DNA of 42,990 nt, taken from Hydrogenophaga sp. GTDB lineage: Bacteria; Pseudomonadota; Gammaproteobacteria; Burkholderiales; Burkholderiaceae_C. A program made the position numbers and the translations under genes. Every line of letters begins with the position of its first letter. Within the stretch, counting starts at the first letter, position 1. Shown in pieces: positions 1 through 8,936 of this stretch. The DNA lies in the NCBI GenBank assembly GCA_021154985.1, contig JAJNQE010000172.1:1-42990 (forward strand), written 5' to 3'. Under the pieces are notes generated by a model. It was not told the origin of the DNA, made no database searches, and worked only from the letters and a program-made list of their open reading frames with translations.

Positions 1-1524
1 CAGGGGACGGAAGTTGGCGACGGAGTTGTCAATCTGAATGTCAGCCGTGCTGGCCAACTCATCGACGATGGCCTGCGTTTTCTTGATACCGACAGCGTCA
101 CGCTGGAACTCGCCGGTGAGGGCGCGGGCAGTTACCTGAACAACAAGCTCACCGCCGTGGGCGGCGTGGCCGGTTTGGTGGGCAGCGGCCTGGGTGTGGA
201 CGTCTTGGACGTGGCGGACAACACCGCACGCATCAGCATTGCCGAGGCCGAAGACCTGATCACGGCCGGCCTGAACTTTGCGGCCAACGACGACGGCATC
301 ACATTGGAGCTGGCCGGAGCCGGCGACGCTGCGATGGGCAGCTACCTGAGCAACAAGCTGGGCGGTCTGACCATTGGTGGCCTGGGCGCCAATGGCCTGG
401 GTGTGGACGTGCTGGATGTGGCGGACAACCAGCTGAACATCACGATGGCCGACTTCGGTGACTTGATCGACGCTGGCATTTCCCTGACCGCAAACGACGT
501 GGTTACGCTCGACGCCACCGACCTCACCGACGGTTTGGGTACCTACCTGGGAAATCTGGACGAAGGCAAGGGCCTGACGCTGGCCCAACTCAAAACCTTG
601 GGCGTGGACCACATCGATGTCCTGCAGGACACCCTGACGGATGCCCTGAACAACGACATCGATTTCGACTGGAACGGCTTTGCAGACGCTGACCTGACGC
701 TCAAGCCTACGCTCAGCGTGCAACTGGCCAACAGCACGCCCGACGCGATTTCTGTTGACTCGCTGGTGGTCGATGTGGTCGATGGTCTGATTGCCGCCGG
801 TGTGGAAATGGCAGGCGACCTGAGCCTGGGCGATCTGCTTGACACCCTCACCGACACCTTCGGCTCCGCGGCCACAGATGGTCTCAATGCTGCCGACATC
901 GATCTGTCCGCTCTGCAGCAATCGGGTGTGTCTGGCTTCGAAGCCACGGCAATGGCCGACGTCGTCATCACCGACGAGCTGGCCCGGGCACTGGCCGACG
1001 CAGGCATGCTCAGTGCTGTGCCAGATGCACAGATCGCCATCGAAGGCGGCAACAGCGCCTACCTGCAGACTCCGTTCAAGCTGCTGGCCGAGCTGGGTGT
1101 GGACCAGATCCAGACCACGCAAGCCAAGGTGTTCATGGACGTCGGCACCACCGACGTGGGCGAACTCCTGCAGTCTCTGTTGACGCTGGTTGGCGAACAC
1201 GAACACGACGGTGTGGTCGACAGCCTCTTCGGCGGTGGGTCGAATACCCAAGCCGGTCTGGTTCTCGACGGCACTTCTGCCAATGCGTCTGACTTGCTCA
1301 CCGCCCTTGCCGATGCCATGGACGGTGGCGGCCTCGACAGCCTGGGCTTCACCGAAGTCAACGTCATCGTCAACGGCGGCGTCAATTCCGAGCTTGACCT
1401 GCCTGGCGCATCTGCGTACGACGGTCTCGACTACGTGCAGGCGTCGCAAGACACCAAGGTGGCTTTGCTGGGCGAGTCCAGTGCAGACAAAGACGTCTAC
1501 ACCTTCACCAAGTCGGTCGGATAA
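1..1524 (+). CDS. C-terminal part of a large repetitive secreted protein, probable type I secretion substrate (5' end outside window)
   Basis: The reading frame is open from base 1, so the start lies outside the window; 507 residues are visible. They are acidic, rich in Gly, Asp, Leu and Ala, and show no cysteine. Residues 63-200 carry repeats of about 69 residues that open with GLGVDVLDVADN and continue with a D-L-I-x-A-G helix and a GSYL-NKL segment. The rest (about 200-507) is a less regular series of similar units. No classical RTX nonapeptides (GGxGxDxUx) are visible here. The gene ends three bases before the start of an ABC exporter and is followed by the adaptor and outer-membrane channel, the usual layout for a type I substrate with a C-terminal signal; the visible end is DVYTFTKSVG. 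Adhesin or S-layer-like surface protein is inferred from context and repeats, not from a recognised family. Confidence 0.75.
   Translation, partial: QGTEVGDGVVNLNVSRAGQLIDDGLRFLDTDSVTLELAGEGAGSYLNNKLTAVGGVAGLVGSGLGVDVLDVADNTARISIAEAEDLITAGLNFAANDDGITLELAGAGDAAMGSYLSNKLGGLTIGGLGANGLGVDVLDVADNQLNITMADFGDLIDAGISLTANDVVTLDATDLTDGLGTYLGNLDEGKGLTLAQLKTLGVDHIDVLQDTLTDALNNDIDFDWNGFADADLTLKPTLSVQLANSTPDAISVDSLVVDVVDGLIAAGVEMAGDLSLGDLLDTLTDTFGSAATDGLNAADIDLSALQQSGVSGFEATAMADVVITDELARALADAGMLSAVPDAQIAIEGGNSAYLQTPFKLLAELGVDQIQTTQAKVFMDVGTTDVGELLQSLLTLVGEHEHDGVVDSLFGGGSNTQAGLVLDGTSANASDLLTALADAMDGGGLDSLGFTEVNVIVNGGVNSELDLPGASAYDGLDYVQASQDTKVALLGESSADKDVYTFTKSVG
187..600 (+). repeat. Two in-frame repeats of about 207 bp inside the secreted protein
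   Basis: Units begin at 187 and 394, each with GGCCTGGGTGTGGACGT followed by a codon series for LDVADN. A diverged third unit starts near 598 (LGVDHIDVL). An earlier diverged unit lies between 1 and 186, because its AGSYLNNKL matches GSYLSNKL in the next one. The repeats run off the left edge, so the full protein is probably much longer. Confidence 0.8.
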
Positions 1525-1527
1525 AGC

Positions 1528-3342
1528 ATGGCTCGAAGCATCACCGCCCAATCAGCAGGCAAAGGCCTGGCCGAGCTGGCCATGCGGCCGCGGGAAGACC
1601 CGCCGCTGCGCAAGGTGCTCGACCAGTGCCGGCAGACCTTCGTGCTCATGTTGGTGCTCACCACGGTCATCGAGCTGCTCAGCGTCACCCCGTTGCTCTA
1701 CATGATCAACGTGTTCGACCGCGTTATCTCCAGCCGGAGCGGCATTACCCTGGTCTCGCTCACGGTCATGGTGGTGGCCTTGTATGTGTTCTGGTCGTCC
1801 ATGGAATGGATGCGCAGCCGCCTCATGGTGCGCCTCTCCCTGCGCATCGACTGGGACTTGTCGGCCGATGTGTTTGACGCTTCTTTCCGACGCTATGTGG
1901 GCCGCAAGAACGTCAACGTTCACCAACTGCTGGGCGACATGCTCAACCTGCGCCAGTTCCTCACCGGCGCCCCCTTGCTTGCTCTCATGTCGGCGCCGTT
2001 TGCGCTGGTTTTCATTGTGATTGCGGCATTTTTTCACCCTTACCTGGCGGCCTTTGCGCTGGTGGCCTCCGTGCTCATGGTGGTGTTCACCTACCTGAGC
2101 CTCAAGGTGTCGGGCCCCATTCTCAAAGAGGCCGAAGACGCCAATGCCGAGGCCGGCCGTGTGGCGGCCAGCAGCCTGCGCCATGCCGAAGCCACCCTGG
2201 CCCTGGGCATGCTGGGTGCCGTGCGCAGCCGCTGGCACGAACAGCACCGGCAGTTCTTGACGAAGCAGGTGTATGCCAGCGAGGCCAGTGGCCTCACCGG
2301 TGGTTTCACCGGCTTTCTCTCAAAGGCACTGCCTTCGTTGCAAATGGGCCTGGCGGCCTATCTCGCCATTCAGGGCCTCATCACCGGGGGCATGGTGATT
2401 GTTGCCAGCCTCATGATCAGCCGCGCACTGGGCCCGCTGAACCAGCTGGTGAGCAACTGGCAGAGCATCGTCAAGGCCCGGCAAGCCTACGACCGGCTCA
2501 ACCAACTTCTGCTGGAAGACGAAAAGCACCAGCACAGCATGCAGCTGCCGCCACCCATCGGCCAGCTGGATGTGAGCGAACTCATCGCCGTGCCGCCCGG
2601 TCATGACAAGCCCGTGTTGATCGGAATCCAGTTTTCGCTCAGCCCCGGGCAGGTGCTGGCCGTGGTCGGGCCGAGCGCGGCGGGCAAGAGTTCGCTGGTC
2701 AAGCTGCTGCTTGGGCTGTGGCGCCCGGCCAAGGGCTCGGTGCGGCTTGACAGTGTGGAGCTGTGCGACTGGAGCCACGACGAGGTGGGCCCGCTGGTGG
2801 GCTATGTGCCGCAGGAAATCGACTTTCTGGAAGGCACTGTTGCTGAAAACATTGCACGCCTGGGCGAGGTGGATGCTGAAAAGGTTGTTCACGCGGCTCA
2901 GCTCATCGGCATGCACGAGGCCATTCTGGCGTTCCCGCAGGGTTACGAAACCCTGCTGGGCGATGCAGGCTTCAACCTCTCGGGCGGCCAGCGCCAGCGC
3001 CTGGCCATCGCCCGCGCCATTTACGGCATGCCCAAATACGTGGTGATGGACGAGCCCAACTCCAACCTCGACGAAGTGGGCGAGGCGGCACTCGTCAAAA
3101 CCATCGAAGCGCTGAAGGCCAATGGGTCCACCGTGGTCATCACCACCCACCGGCCGCGCCTCATCAGCGCGGTGGACCGCATGCTGGTTCTTCGCAGCGG
3201 CAAACAAATTGCCTTTGGCCCGGCGCAAGACATTCTGGAGGCCGTGCGCAAACTGCAGGTGGTGGGTGCCGGCGGTGCAACGCCAGCGGCAGCGCCCCAG
3301 CGCCCGGCGCCTGCCGTGGCCGCCATCGGGGGTGCAGCATGA
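1528..3342 (+). CDS. Type I secretion ABC exporter (PrtD/HasD-like permease-ATPase)
   Basis: This 604-residue inner-membrane exporter combines a membrane domain (about residues 30-320, hydrophobic segments such as VLMLVLTTVIELLSV and LVSLTVMVVALYVFW) with an ATPase domain. Walker A is GPSAAGKS from residue 381, the ABC signature LSGGQRQR from residue 484 and Walker B YVVMDEP from residue 504; the switch histidine lies in TTHRPR. There is no N-terminal C39 peptidase domain, and the length matches PrtD/HasD exporters rather than HlyB or bacteriocin exporters. A proline/alanine-rich tail of about 40 residues follows the ATPase. Its start is three bases after the stop of the presumed substrate, and its end overlaps the adaptor gene by four bases, so the three should be co-transcribed. 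It would power export of the upstream protein across both membranes. Confidence 0.95.
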   Translation: MARSITAQSAGKGLAELAMRPREDPPLRKVLDQCRQTFVLMLVLTTVIELLSVTPLLYMINVFDRVISSRSGITLVSLTVMVVALYVFWSSMEWMRSRLMVRLSLRIDWDLSADVFDASFRRYVGRKNVNVHQLLGDMLNLRQFLTGAPLLALMSAPFALVFIVIAAFFHPYLAAFALVASVLMVVFTYLSLKVSGPILKEAEDANAEAGRVAASSLRHAEATLALGMLGAVRSRWHEQHRQFLTKQVYASEASGLTGGFTGFLSKALPSLQMGLAAYLAIQGLITGGMVIVASLMISRALGPLNQLVSNWQSIVKARQAYDRLNQLLLEDEKHQHSMQLPPPIGQLDVSELIAVPPGHDKPVLIGIQFSLSPGQVLAVVGPSAAGKSSLVKLLLGLWRPAKGSVRLDSVELCDWSHDEVGPLVGYVPQEIDFLEGTVAENIARLGEVDAEKVVHAAQLIGMHEAILAFPQGYETLLGDAGFNLSGGQRQRLAIARAIYGMPKYVVMDEPNSNLDEVGEAALVKTIEALKANGSTVVITTHRPRLISAVDRMLVLRSGKQIAFGPAQDILEAVRKLQVVGAGGATPAAAPQRPAPAVAAIGGAA

Positions 3343-4712
3343 GCCAGCCCATCGTTGTTCGCCCGGTGGGCTTCTGGTCGCGGCTTGACGCTGCGTTGGG
3401 CGGCTGGGTGCAGGGCTGGAACCCATACACCCCCGACAAACTCAAGCACCGCACCCTGCAGCCGGTGGCGGTGGAAGAGTCGGTCATTCGCAAGAGTGCT
3501 GCCAAGCTCTTCTTGCTGTTCTTTGCCTTGTTTCTGGTGTGGGCGTTCACCGCGCCGCTGGATGCTGGCGTGTCCGTGTCGGGCAGCGTGAAGGTGCAGG
3601 GCAACCGCAAGGCGGTTCAGCACCCCAGTGGCGGGGTGGTTGAAGAAATCCTGGTGAAAGAGGGCGCCCGTGTGACAGAGGGCGACGTGTTGCTGCGCGT
3701 GAACCCCCTCAACACCCAGGCCAACCTCACCACCCTGGAGCTGCAGCTGTTCAACCAGCTCGCCACCGAATCGCGCATGAAGTCTGAGCGAGACGGCCTT
3801 GGCAGCATTCGCTGGGCGCCCGAGCTCAACGCCCCCGGCCTTGAGAAAGACCCCCGCGTGGCCGAAGCCAAGGCCCTGCAGGCCCAGCTGTTCAGCTCAC
3901 GCCGCGCTGAATACGCCAGCCAGGTGGCGAGCCTCAACCAGCAGATCAATGCGCTGAAATCGGTGCTGCGCAGCAACGAGCAGCAAATGCAGAGCCTGCG
4001 GCAAGAAGCACAAAACACCCGCCAGCTGGCCCAGGGTGGCTTTGTGCCCGAATTTCAGGCCAACGCCGCCGAGCGCCAGCGCAGCGCACTGGAAAGCAGC
4101 ATGTCCACCACGCAGTCTGAGATTGCCCGCGCCCAGCTGCAAATTGCCCAACTGCGCACCAGCCAGCTCAAAGAGGTGGACGACCAGCTCTCAACCCTGC
4201 AGGCCAGCCGCGACGCCACCGTCAGCCGGCTTGAAGCGGCCCGCTTCGACCGCAAGCTCTCCGAACTCAAGGCCACCGCCACCGGCACCGTGGTGGGCCT
4301 GCAGGTTTTCACCACCGGCGGCGTGATCACCAGCGCCCAGGTGCTTATGGAGATCGTGCCCGACAACCAGGGCTTGATTGTGGAAGCCAAAGTGCCCCCG
4401 CAGGACATTGACAAGGTTCGCAAGGGCATGGCCACCGACCTGCGCTTCACTGCATTTGCCGCCGCCACCACCCCGGTGGTTCTGGGCACTGTGAGCCTGG
4501 TGGGGGCCGACCTGCAGCCCGCCAACGGCCAGGACACTGAGCACTACCTGGCACAGATTGAAGCCACCGCCGAAGGCCTGGCCTTGCTGGGTGGCCTGCA
4601 GGTGCAGCCCGGCATGCCGGTGGAGGTGATCTTCAAGTCGGGCGAACGCAGCTTCATGAGCTATTTACTCAAACCCCTCACTGACCGCCTGGCCAAAGCT
4701 TTCCTCAATTGA
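3339..4712 (+). CDS. Type I secretion periplasmic adaptor (HlyD/PrtE family)
   Basis: The 457-residue product has a short cytoplasmic N-terminus and one transmembrane helix at about residues 56-73 (KLFLLFFALFLVWAF). A first beta-barrel/lipoyl half follows (VQHPSGGVVEEILVKEGARV), then a long coiled-coil hairpin at about 110-310. The returning lipoyl and barrel domains end with LKPLTDRLAKAFLN. The motif QHPSGGVVEEILVKEG is typical of HlyD-family adaptors. The protein would bridge the ABC exporter to the outer-membrane channel. The ATG overlaps the exporter stop codon (ATGA), indicating translational coupling. Confidence 0.95.
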   Translation: MSQPIVVRPVGFWSRLDAALGGWVQGWNPYTPDKLKHRTLQPVAVEESVIRKSAAKLFLLFFALFLVWAFTAPLDAGVSVSGSVKVQGNRKAVQHPSGGVVEEILVKEGARVTEGDVLLRVNPLNTQANLTTLELQLFNQLATESRMKSERDGLGSIRWAPELNAPGLEKDPRVAEAKALQAQLFSSRRAEYASQVASLNQQINALKSVLRSNEQQMQSLRQEAQNTRQLAQGGFVPEFQANAAERQRSALESSMSTTQSEIARAQLQIAQLRTSQLKEVDDQLSTLQASRDATVSRLEAARFDRKLSELKATATGTVVGLQVFTTGGVITSAQVLMEIVPDNQGLIVEAKVPPQDIDKVRKGMATDLRFTAFAAATTPVVLGTVSLVGADLQPANGQDTEHYLAQIEATAEGLALLGGLQVQPGMPVEVIFKSGERSFMSYLLKPLTDRLAKAFLN

Positions 4713-4758
4713 TTCTTTGTGGCCGAGCGCTCGCTTGGCCTTGATCTCACGACGCCCC

Positions 4759-6027
4759 ATGTTTCAGCTCTCTGCCACTTTCACACGCTCTGCTTTTCCC
4801 ATTCGCGCCTTGGTGGGTGCTTTGTTGCTGGCCAGCACCACCTGGGCCGGCGCTGCGTCGCTGGTTGAAGACTACGCCAACGCGTTGGCGTTCGACCCTA
4901 CGTACCAGGCCACGCTGGCCGCGCGCCGCAACGACGTGGTGTCCGTCAAAAAGGCTCGCTCGGCCTTTTACCCAGAAGCCACCTTCAGCACCCAGGTGTT
5001 GAGCGTGGCAGGTGCCCCCAAAAGCTCGCTGGTGGTCAACCAGCCCATTTACAGCCGCGACCGCCAGCTTGCCCTGCGCCAGGCCGACCCGCTGGACCAG
5101 CAAAGCCTGGGCAAGCTGCTGGGCAGCCAGCAAGACCTGGCCCGCCGCCTGCTGGAGGCCGCCAACGCCATCGTGCTGGGCAATGAAAACCTGCGCCTGA
5201 GCGGCGCCAAGATGAAAGCCTTGGCCCAGCAGGCCGAACGCGCCCGCGAAATGCGCCGCCTGGGCCAGGGCACCGTGACCGACGAGCGCGACATTGAAGT
5301 GCGCTTTGCCCAAGCGCAGGGAGAGCGCTTGCGCTTCATCACCGAGCGTGCCAACGCCGCCATGCGCTACGCCGCAATCACCGGCAACGAGCCCAACGTG
5401 GCCAGTTTCACCCTGCCAGCGCAGCACCGCGCGGTGCAGCTGCAAACCGTTGAGCACTACCTGGCGGCCGCAGCCGCCACCAACGCCAGCCTGGTGCAGG
5501 CCCAGGCCGGCGTTGAGCTGCAACGCCTTGCCGTGAAGCGCGCTCAGGCCGTGCTGTACCCCAGCCTGGTGGCCACCGCACAGTACGCCAAGGGCACAGG
5601 CGGCAACGCCGGTGTGGGCCTGGTGTTTTCTGTGCCGCTGCAGGCCGGCACCGTGTACGGCATTCAAGGCGCGGTGGCTGCGGCCGAGCAGGCCGAGCTG
5701 TCATTGCGCGCCGCCGAGGTGGACCTGCGCCTGCAACTGCAAAGCGTGGTAGCCAGCATTGCCAGCGCCAACCAGTCGCTTGACATTCAGCGCCAGGCCA
5801 TTGCCGCCGCCGAGCTGAGTGTTGACGCCAACCAGCAGAGCTACCAGGGCGGTGTGCGCTCGTCGGTGGACGTGCTCAACGCCATCCAGACCCTCTACAC
5901 CGTGCAGAGCGAATACGTGAACCTGGCCACCACCCAGGCGCAAAACCACCTCAGCCTGCTGCTGCTGCTGGGGCAGGACGGCGTGGATGCCATTGCCCAG
6001 ATCCAGGCCAACCTGTTCACGCCATGA
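4759..6027 (+). CDS. TolC-family outer-membrane channel of the type I system
   Basis: The 422-residue product has a signal peptide (FPIRALVGALLLASTTWAGAA) and then the LVEDYANALAFDPTYQATLAARRN segment typical of TolC/PrtF proteins. Long helical repeats and the late QQSYQGGVRSSVDVLNAIQTLY segment complete the outer-membrane-efflux fold. The frame is open back to a TTG at 4717, but ATG 4759 gives a normal signal peptide length and is preferred. The gene is the third component of the secretion set and overlaps the next gene by four bases. The channel would form the outer-membrane exit for the repetitive protein. Confidence 0.93.
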   Translation: MFQLSATFTRSAFPIRALVGALLLASTTWAGAASLVEDYANALAFDPTYQATLAARRNDVVSVKKARSAFYPEATFSTQVLSVAGAPKSSLVVNQPIYSRDRQLALRQADPLDQQSLGKLLGSQQDLARRLLEAANAIVLGNENLRLSGAKMKALAQQAERAREMRRLGQGTVTDERDIEVRFAQAQGERLRFITERANAAMRYAAITGNEPNVASFTLPAQHRAVQLQTVEHYLAAAAATNASLVQAQAGVELQRLAVKRAQAVLYPSLVATAQYAKGTGGNAGVGLVFSVPLQAGTVYGIQGAVAAAEQAELSLRAAEVDLRLQLQSVVASIASANQSLDIQRQAIAAAELSVDANQQSYQGGVRSSVDVLNAIQTLYTVQSEYVNLATTQAQNHLSLLLLLGQDGVDAIAQIQANLFTP

Positions 6028-8930
6028 AGATTCTTGTTGCTGCTGCCAGCCCGTGGAGCGGCCTGGCCGACACCGCCATGCTGCTGGCCGAGGCGGGCCT
6101 GAAGCCGGCCCAGCCCGCGGCCGTGGGCGCCGATGTGTTTCAGTCGCCCGCCGACTGGCACACCCAGCTGTTGCAAACGCTCGACCTGGATCCCGAGGGC
6201 CTCAACGCCAGCGGCCCGCTGCCTGTGGGAAAGCTCTGGGAAGACATGGCCGTGGGCCTGCTGCGCGCCAACCTGGGCACGGCCGACTGGTTTTTGGCCG
6301 ACACCCGCGCCACCTGGGCGCTGGACTTCTGGGCCAGCATCGACCCGCAAGTCCGTTTTTTACTGCTGTACCTGCCGGCCGAAGCCGCCCTGTACAACGC
6401 CCGCCAGCATGCTCTGGCCGATAACGTGGATGCCGCCGAGACGTGGGACCCCACGCCCTGTGCCCAGGCCTGGCTGCGCCACAACCGCCAGCTGCTGCGC
6501 CTGACCCAGTCCCAGCCTGCGCGCACGCTGCTGGTCAACACCCAGCAGGCCGTGTTGCACCCACAGCGCCTGGTCAACACGCTGGCCAGCGCCCTGGGCG
6601 TGCAAACCGCTACCCCGGGCGACCTTGCCCCTTGGGACGGGCCCATTTACCTGTCGGCCCCCATTGAAGCGCTGGTGGCCCCGGCCCTGGCCGCCGAACT
6701 GCGCGCCCTGAACCGCCAACTGCGCGAAGCCCAGACCCCACTGCTCAGCGGCGGCACGCAGCTGGTGTTGGCCCCCGATGCGCAAGCCAGCGCACTCAAA
6801 GCGCCCGGCCTGTTGGGCTGGCTGGGCAAGAGCAAACAGGCCGAGCAGGCTCTGGCCAGTGCCCACACCGAACTGGCCCACACCCAGGCCGACCTGGGCC
6901 ACGCGTACGATGTTGTCAACGCGCTTGCGGTGAAAAAAGAGCGCTTGCACCGCAGCCTGTTCCAAGCAGAGCAGGTTTACGCCAGCACCCAAGTCGAGCT
7001 GCAACAAGCGCGAGACAGTGCCAAAAGAAGTGCAGCCGCGCTGGCCCAGGCCCAGAGTGAGCTCACCCTTGCCGACGCACAGTTGCGCCAGCTGCGCATC
7101 GAGCTTGAAACCCAGCAGGCCGAACGTCAAACCCAGACGGGCGCCCTGACGCAACAGATCAGCAAGCTCAAAGCCCAGCTGGAAGCCGCAACACAGCAAG
7201 CCACGAGCCACCAGCAGGCTAAAGCCAGTGAAGTTGCCGAACTCACGAGAGAAAATGAGCTGCTGCTGCAGCAACTGCACCAGGTGCAGGAAGAGTTGGA
7301 AAATTTCTTCCACGAGCGCGAAGCGCTTAAGCCACAACTGACTGCAGCGGAGCAAGCCAAAGCCCAAGCCGAAAAGGCCAAGGCTGAGACCGAAAGAAAA
7401 GTGGCAGATCTGGCCAAGCAACTGCAAGAAGCCAAAGCTGCCAAAGAGCAGGCAGACAAGGCTCTTACCGCTGCGGAGCAGGGGAAGGTGCAAGCCGACA
7501 AGGCCAAGGCTGAGGCTGAGAAAAAAGCCGCGGATCTCGCCAGCCAAATGCAAGAAGCCAAAGCTGCCAAAGAGCAAGCAGACAAGGCCAGAGCCGCTGC
7601 GGAGCAGGGGAAAACGCAAGCCGAAAAAGCCAAGGCTGAAGCCGAGAAAAAAGCTGCGGATCTCGCCGACCAAGTGCAAGAAGCCAAAGTTGCAAAAGAG
7701 CAAGCAGAAAAAGCCAGATCGCTTGCAGAGCAAAACTGCGCTGAATCATCTCAGCTGCTGAACAACTCCCAGGCCGCCCAAGTGAGGGATAGCAAAGCCC
7801 TGCAAGAAGCCCTGCAAGAAAACGACTTGCTGCTCAAGCAGCTGCACCAGGTGCAAGAAGAGTTAGAGGGGTACTTTCTCAAACACCAGGAAGCCCAGCA
7901 AGCCCATGCGGGTATCAACGAGCGCTTGAACCGCCTGCTGCAGCGGCTTCCCACTTGGGCCGATGCTGCCATGCTCAGCGCCGATGTGGTGGTGCAAGAG
8001 CCCGACCACCGCTGCCTGCGCATCCGCGCACAACACGTGTGGGTGGGCCAAGAAGTCCCCATTGCCCAATTGCAGTTTTTGTTTGGCGTGCGCGACGCCG
8101 TGCCCTACTTGGAATTCCGGCCCGGCCCACAGGGCGTACCTGACAAACTGCTGCCCTGGCCCGAACCGCTGGCCGATGACATCGGTCCCCGCTTGCTGCT
8201 GGCACCGGGTGCGCCGGGCGAGATGGGCCGTACGCAAGCCAGCGTAGTGGCCCAGCTCAGCGCTACGCAGTGGCGCTTGGTGCGCGGGCTACTGGTGCTG
8301 GTGGGCAGCCACGTGGGCCGCTTGGGCCAGGCTGCACAAGCCGACCGTGCCGTGTGGGCGCAAGCCACCCGCCAACTGACCCAACAGCTCGAAGCCTTGT
8401 CACCCAGCCTCCACCACGAAGGCGTGGAAGTACTGGCCGTCACCCAGCCCATGCCCGGGCTGGAAACCGTTCGCCTGGCCGTTAAGCAGCTCAGCACCAA
8501 AGCCCTGCGCATGCCATTGCTCGTGTTTGAACTTGGTTTGCAGCACAAAACTGTCAAAGGCCAGCCAGTGCCGCAGGCTTTGTACTTGGAGTTTCGCCAA
8601 TGGAAAGCTGCCAGGCCACCCTTTGTTGGATGGAAACCCAACGGCCAAGACGCGCAAGGCCCCTTTATGCGGCTGAACTACCCGCTCAAAGGTAAAAACC
8701 GGCCGTCGCCTCCTGAACTGGCCCACCTCACCGAAGAAGACCAGGTCATGCTCGCTAGCCTTCAGGGTGTTCTGTCTTGGGTGCTGGTGGCGGAAAAATT
8801 GGCCAAGTACACGTTGCAAGTGCCTGCTGCGTTGTGGGCCACTGCATTGCAGCAGCTACCCAATTCGCGGCCTAACCCCTGTGGTTCTGAATCTGACGGA
8901 CCTGTGGTCAACGTCGCCAGGGAGGTTTGA
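6024..8930 (+). CDS. Large coiled-coil protein with a degenerate sulfotransferase-like N-terminal domain
   Basis: The 968-residue cytoplasmic-looking product has no signal peptide or membrane segment. Residues 1-200 resemble the sulfotransferase fold: a start strand MKILVAAASPWSGL, then a WDPTPCAQAWLRHNRQLLRL helix and TLLVNTQQAVLHPQRLVNTLASALG. The usual P-loop (GxxRSGTS type) is absent, so catalysis is doubtful. Residues 275-640 form a long Ala/Lys/Glu coiled coil with three 42-residue tandem repeats at 441-566. These are flanked by two copies of a LLLxQLHQVQEELE motif, at 410 and 599. Residues 650-968 form a globular domain I do not recognise. ATGA overlap with the channel gene joins it to the secretion operon. 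I infer a scaffold or modifying factor for the exported protein or its glycan. Confidence 0.75.
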   Translation: MKILVAAASPWSGLADTAMLLAEAGLKPAQPAAVGADVFQSPADWHTQLLQTLDLDPEGLNASGPLPVGKLWEDMAVGLLRANLGTADWFLADTRATWALDFWASIDPQVRFLLLYLPAEAALYNARQHALADNVDAAETWDPTPCAQAWLRHNRQLLRLTQSQPARTLLVNTQQAVLHPQRLVNTLASALGVQTATPGDLAPWDGPIYLSAPIEALVAPALAAELRALNRQLREAQTPLLSGGTQLVLAPDAQASALKAPGLLGWLGKSKQAEQALASAHTELAHTQADLGHAYDVVNALAVKKERLHRSLFQAEQVYASTQVELQQARDSAKRSAAALAQAQSELTLADAQLRQLRIELETQQAERQTQTGALTQQISKLKAQLEAATQQATSHQQAKASEVAELTRENELLLQQLHQVQEELENFFHEREALKPQLTAAEQAKAQAEKAKAETERKVADLAKQLQEAKAAKEQADKALTAAEQGKVQADKAKAEAEKKAADLASQMQEAKAAKEQADKARAAAEQGKTQAEKAKAEAEKKAADLADQVQEAKVAKEQAEKARSLAEQNCAESSQLLNNSQAAQVRDSKALQEALQENDLLLKQLHQVQEELEGYFLKHQEAQQAHAGINERLNRLLQRLPTWADAAMLSADVVVQEPDHRCLRIRAQHVWVGQEVPIAQLQFLFGVRDAVPYLEFRPGPQGVPDKLLPWPEPLADDIGPRLLLAPGAPGEMGRTQASVVAQLSATQWRLVRGLLVLVGSHVGRLGQAAQADRAVWAQATRQLTQQLEALSPSLHHEGVEVLAVTQPMPGLETVRLAVKQLSTKALRMPLLVFELGLQHKTVKGQPVPQALYLEFRQWKAARPPFVGWKPNGQDAQGPFMRLNYPLKGKNRPSPPELAHLTEEDQVMLASLQGVLSWVLVAEKLAKYTLQVPAALWATALQQLPNSRPNPCGSESDGPVVNVAREV
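7344..7721 (+). repeat. Three tandem 126-bp repeats encoding coiled coil
   Basis: Copies start at 7344, 7470 and 7596, with a partial fourth from 7722. Each encodes 42 residues (six heptads) of the type AAEQxKxQAEKAKAEAEKK followed by ADLAxQxQEAK and AAKEQADKA. The period is an exact multiple of both the codon and the heptad, so gain or loss of a copy would keep frame and helix register. Confidence 0.85.
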
Positions 8931-8936
8931 ATCTTG
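8921..8936 (+). promoter_or_regulatory. Shine-Dalgarno and TTG start for the SAM-fold gene
   Basis: GGAGG at 8921-8925 is followed after eight bases by TTG at 8934-8936. No in-frame ATG occurs until about 9144, which would remove the N-terminal helix. The spacing supports TTG as the real start. Confidence 0.6.

Noticed and set aside
1..1524. RTX calcium nonapeptides in the secreted protein
   Set aside because: Gly and Asp are frequent, but I found no tandem GGxGxDxUx units in the visible part.
2320..3426. Long minus-strand open frame opposite the ABC exporter
   Set aside because: No family motifs are visible, and the plus strand carries an intact Walker A, signature and Walker B.
7344..7721. 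Regular repeats as a possible CRISPR array
   Set aside because: Units are 126 bp, in frame, adjacent without unique spacers, and encode heptads.
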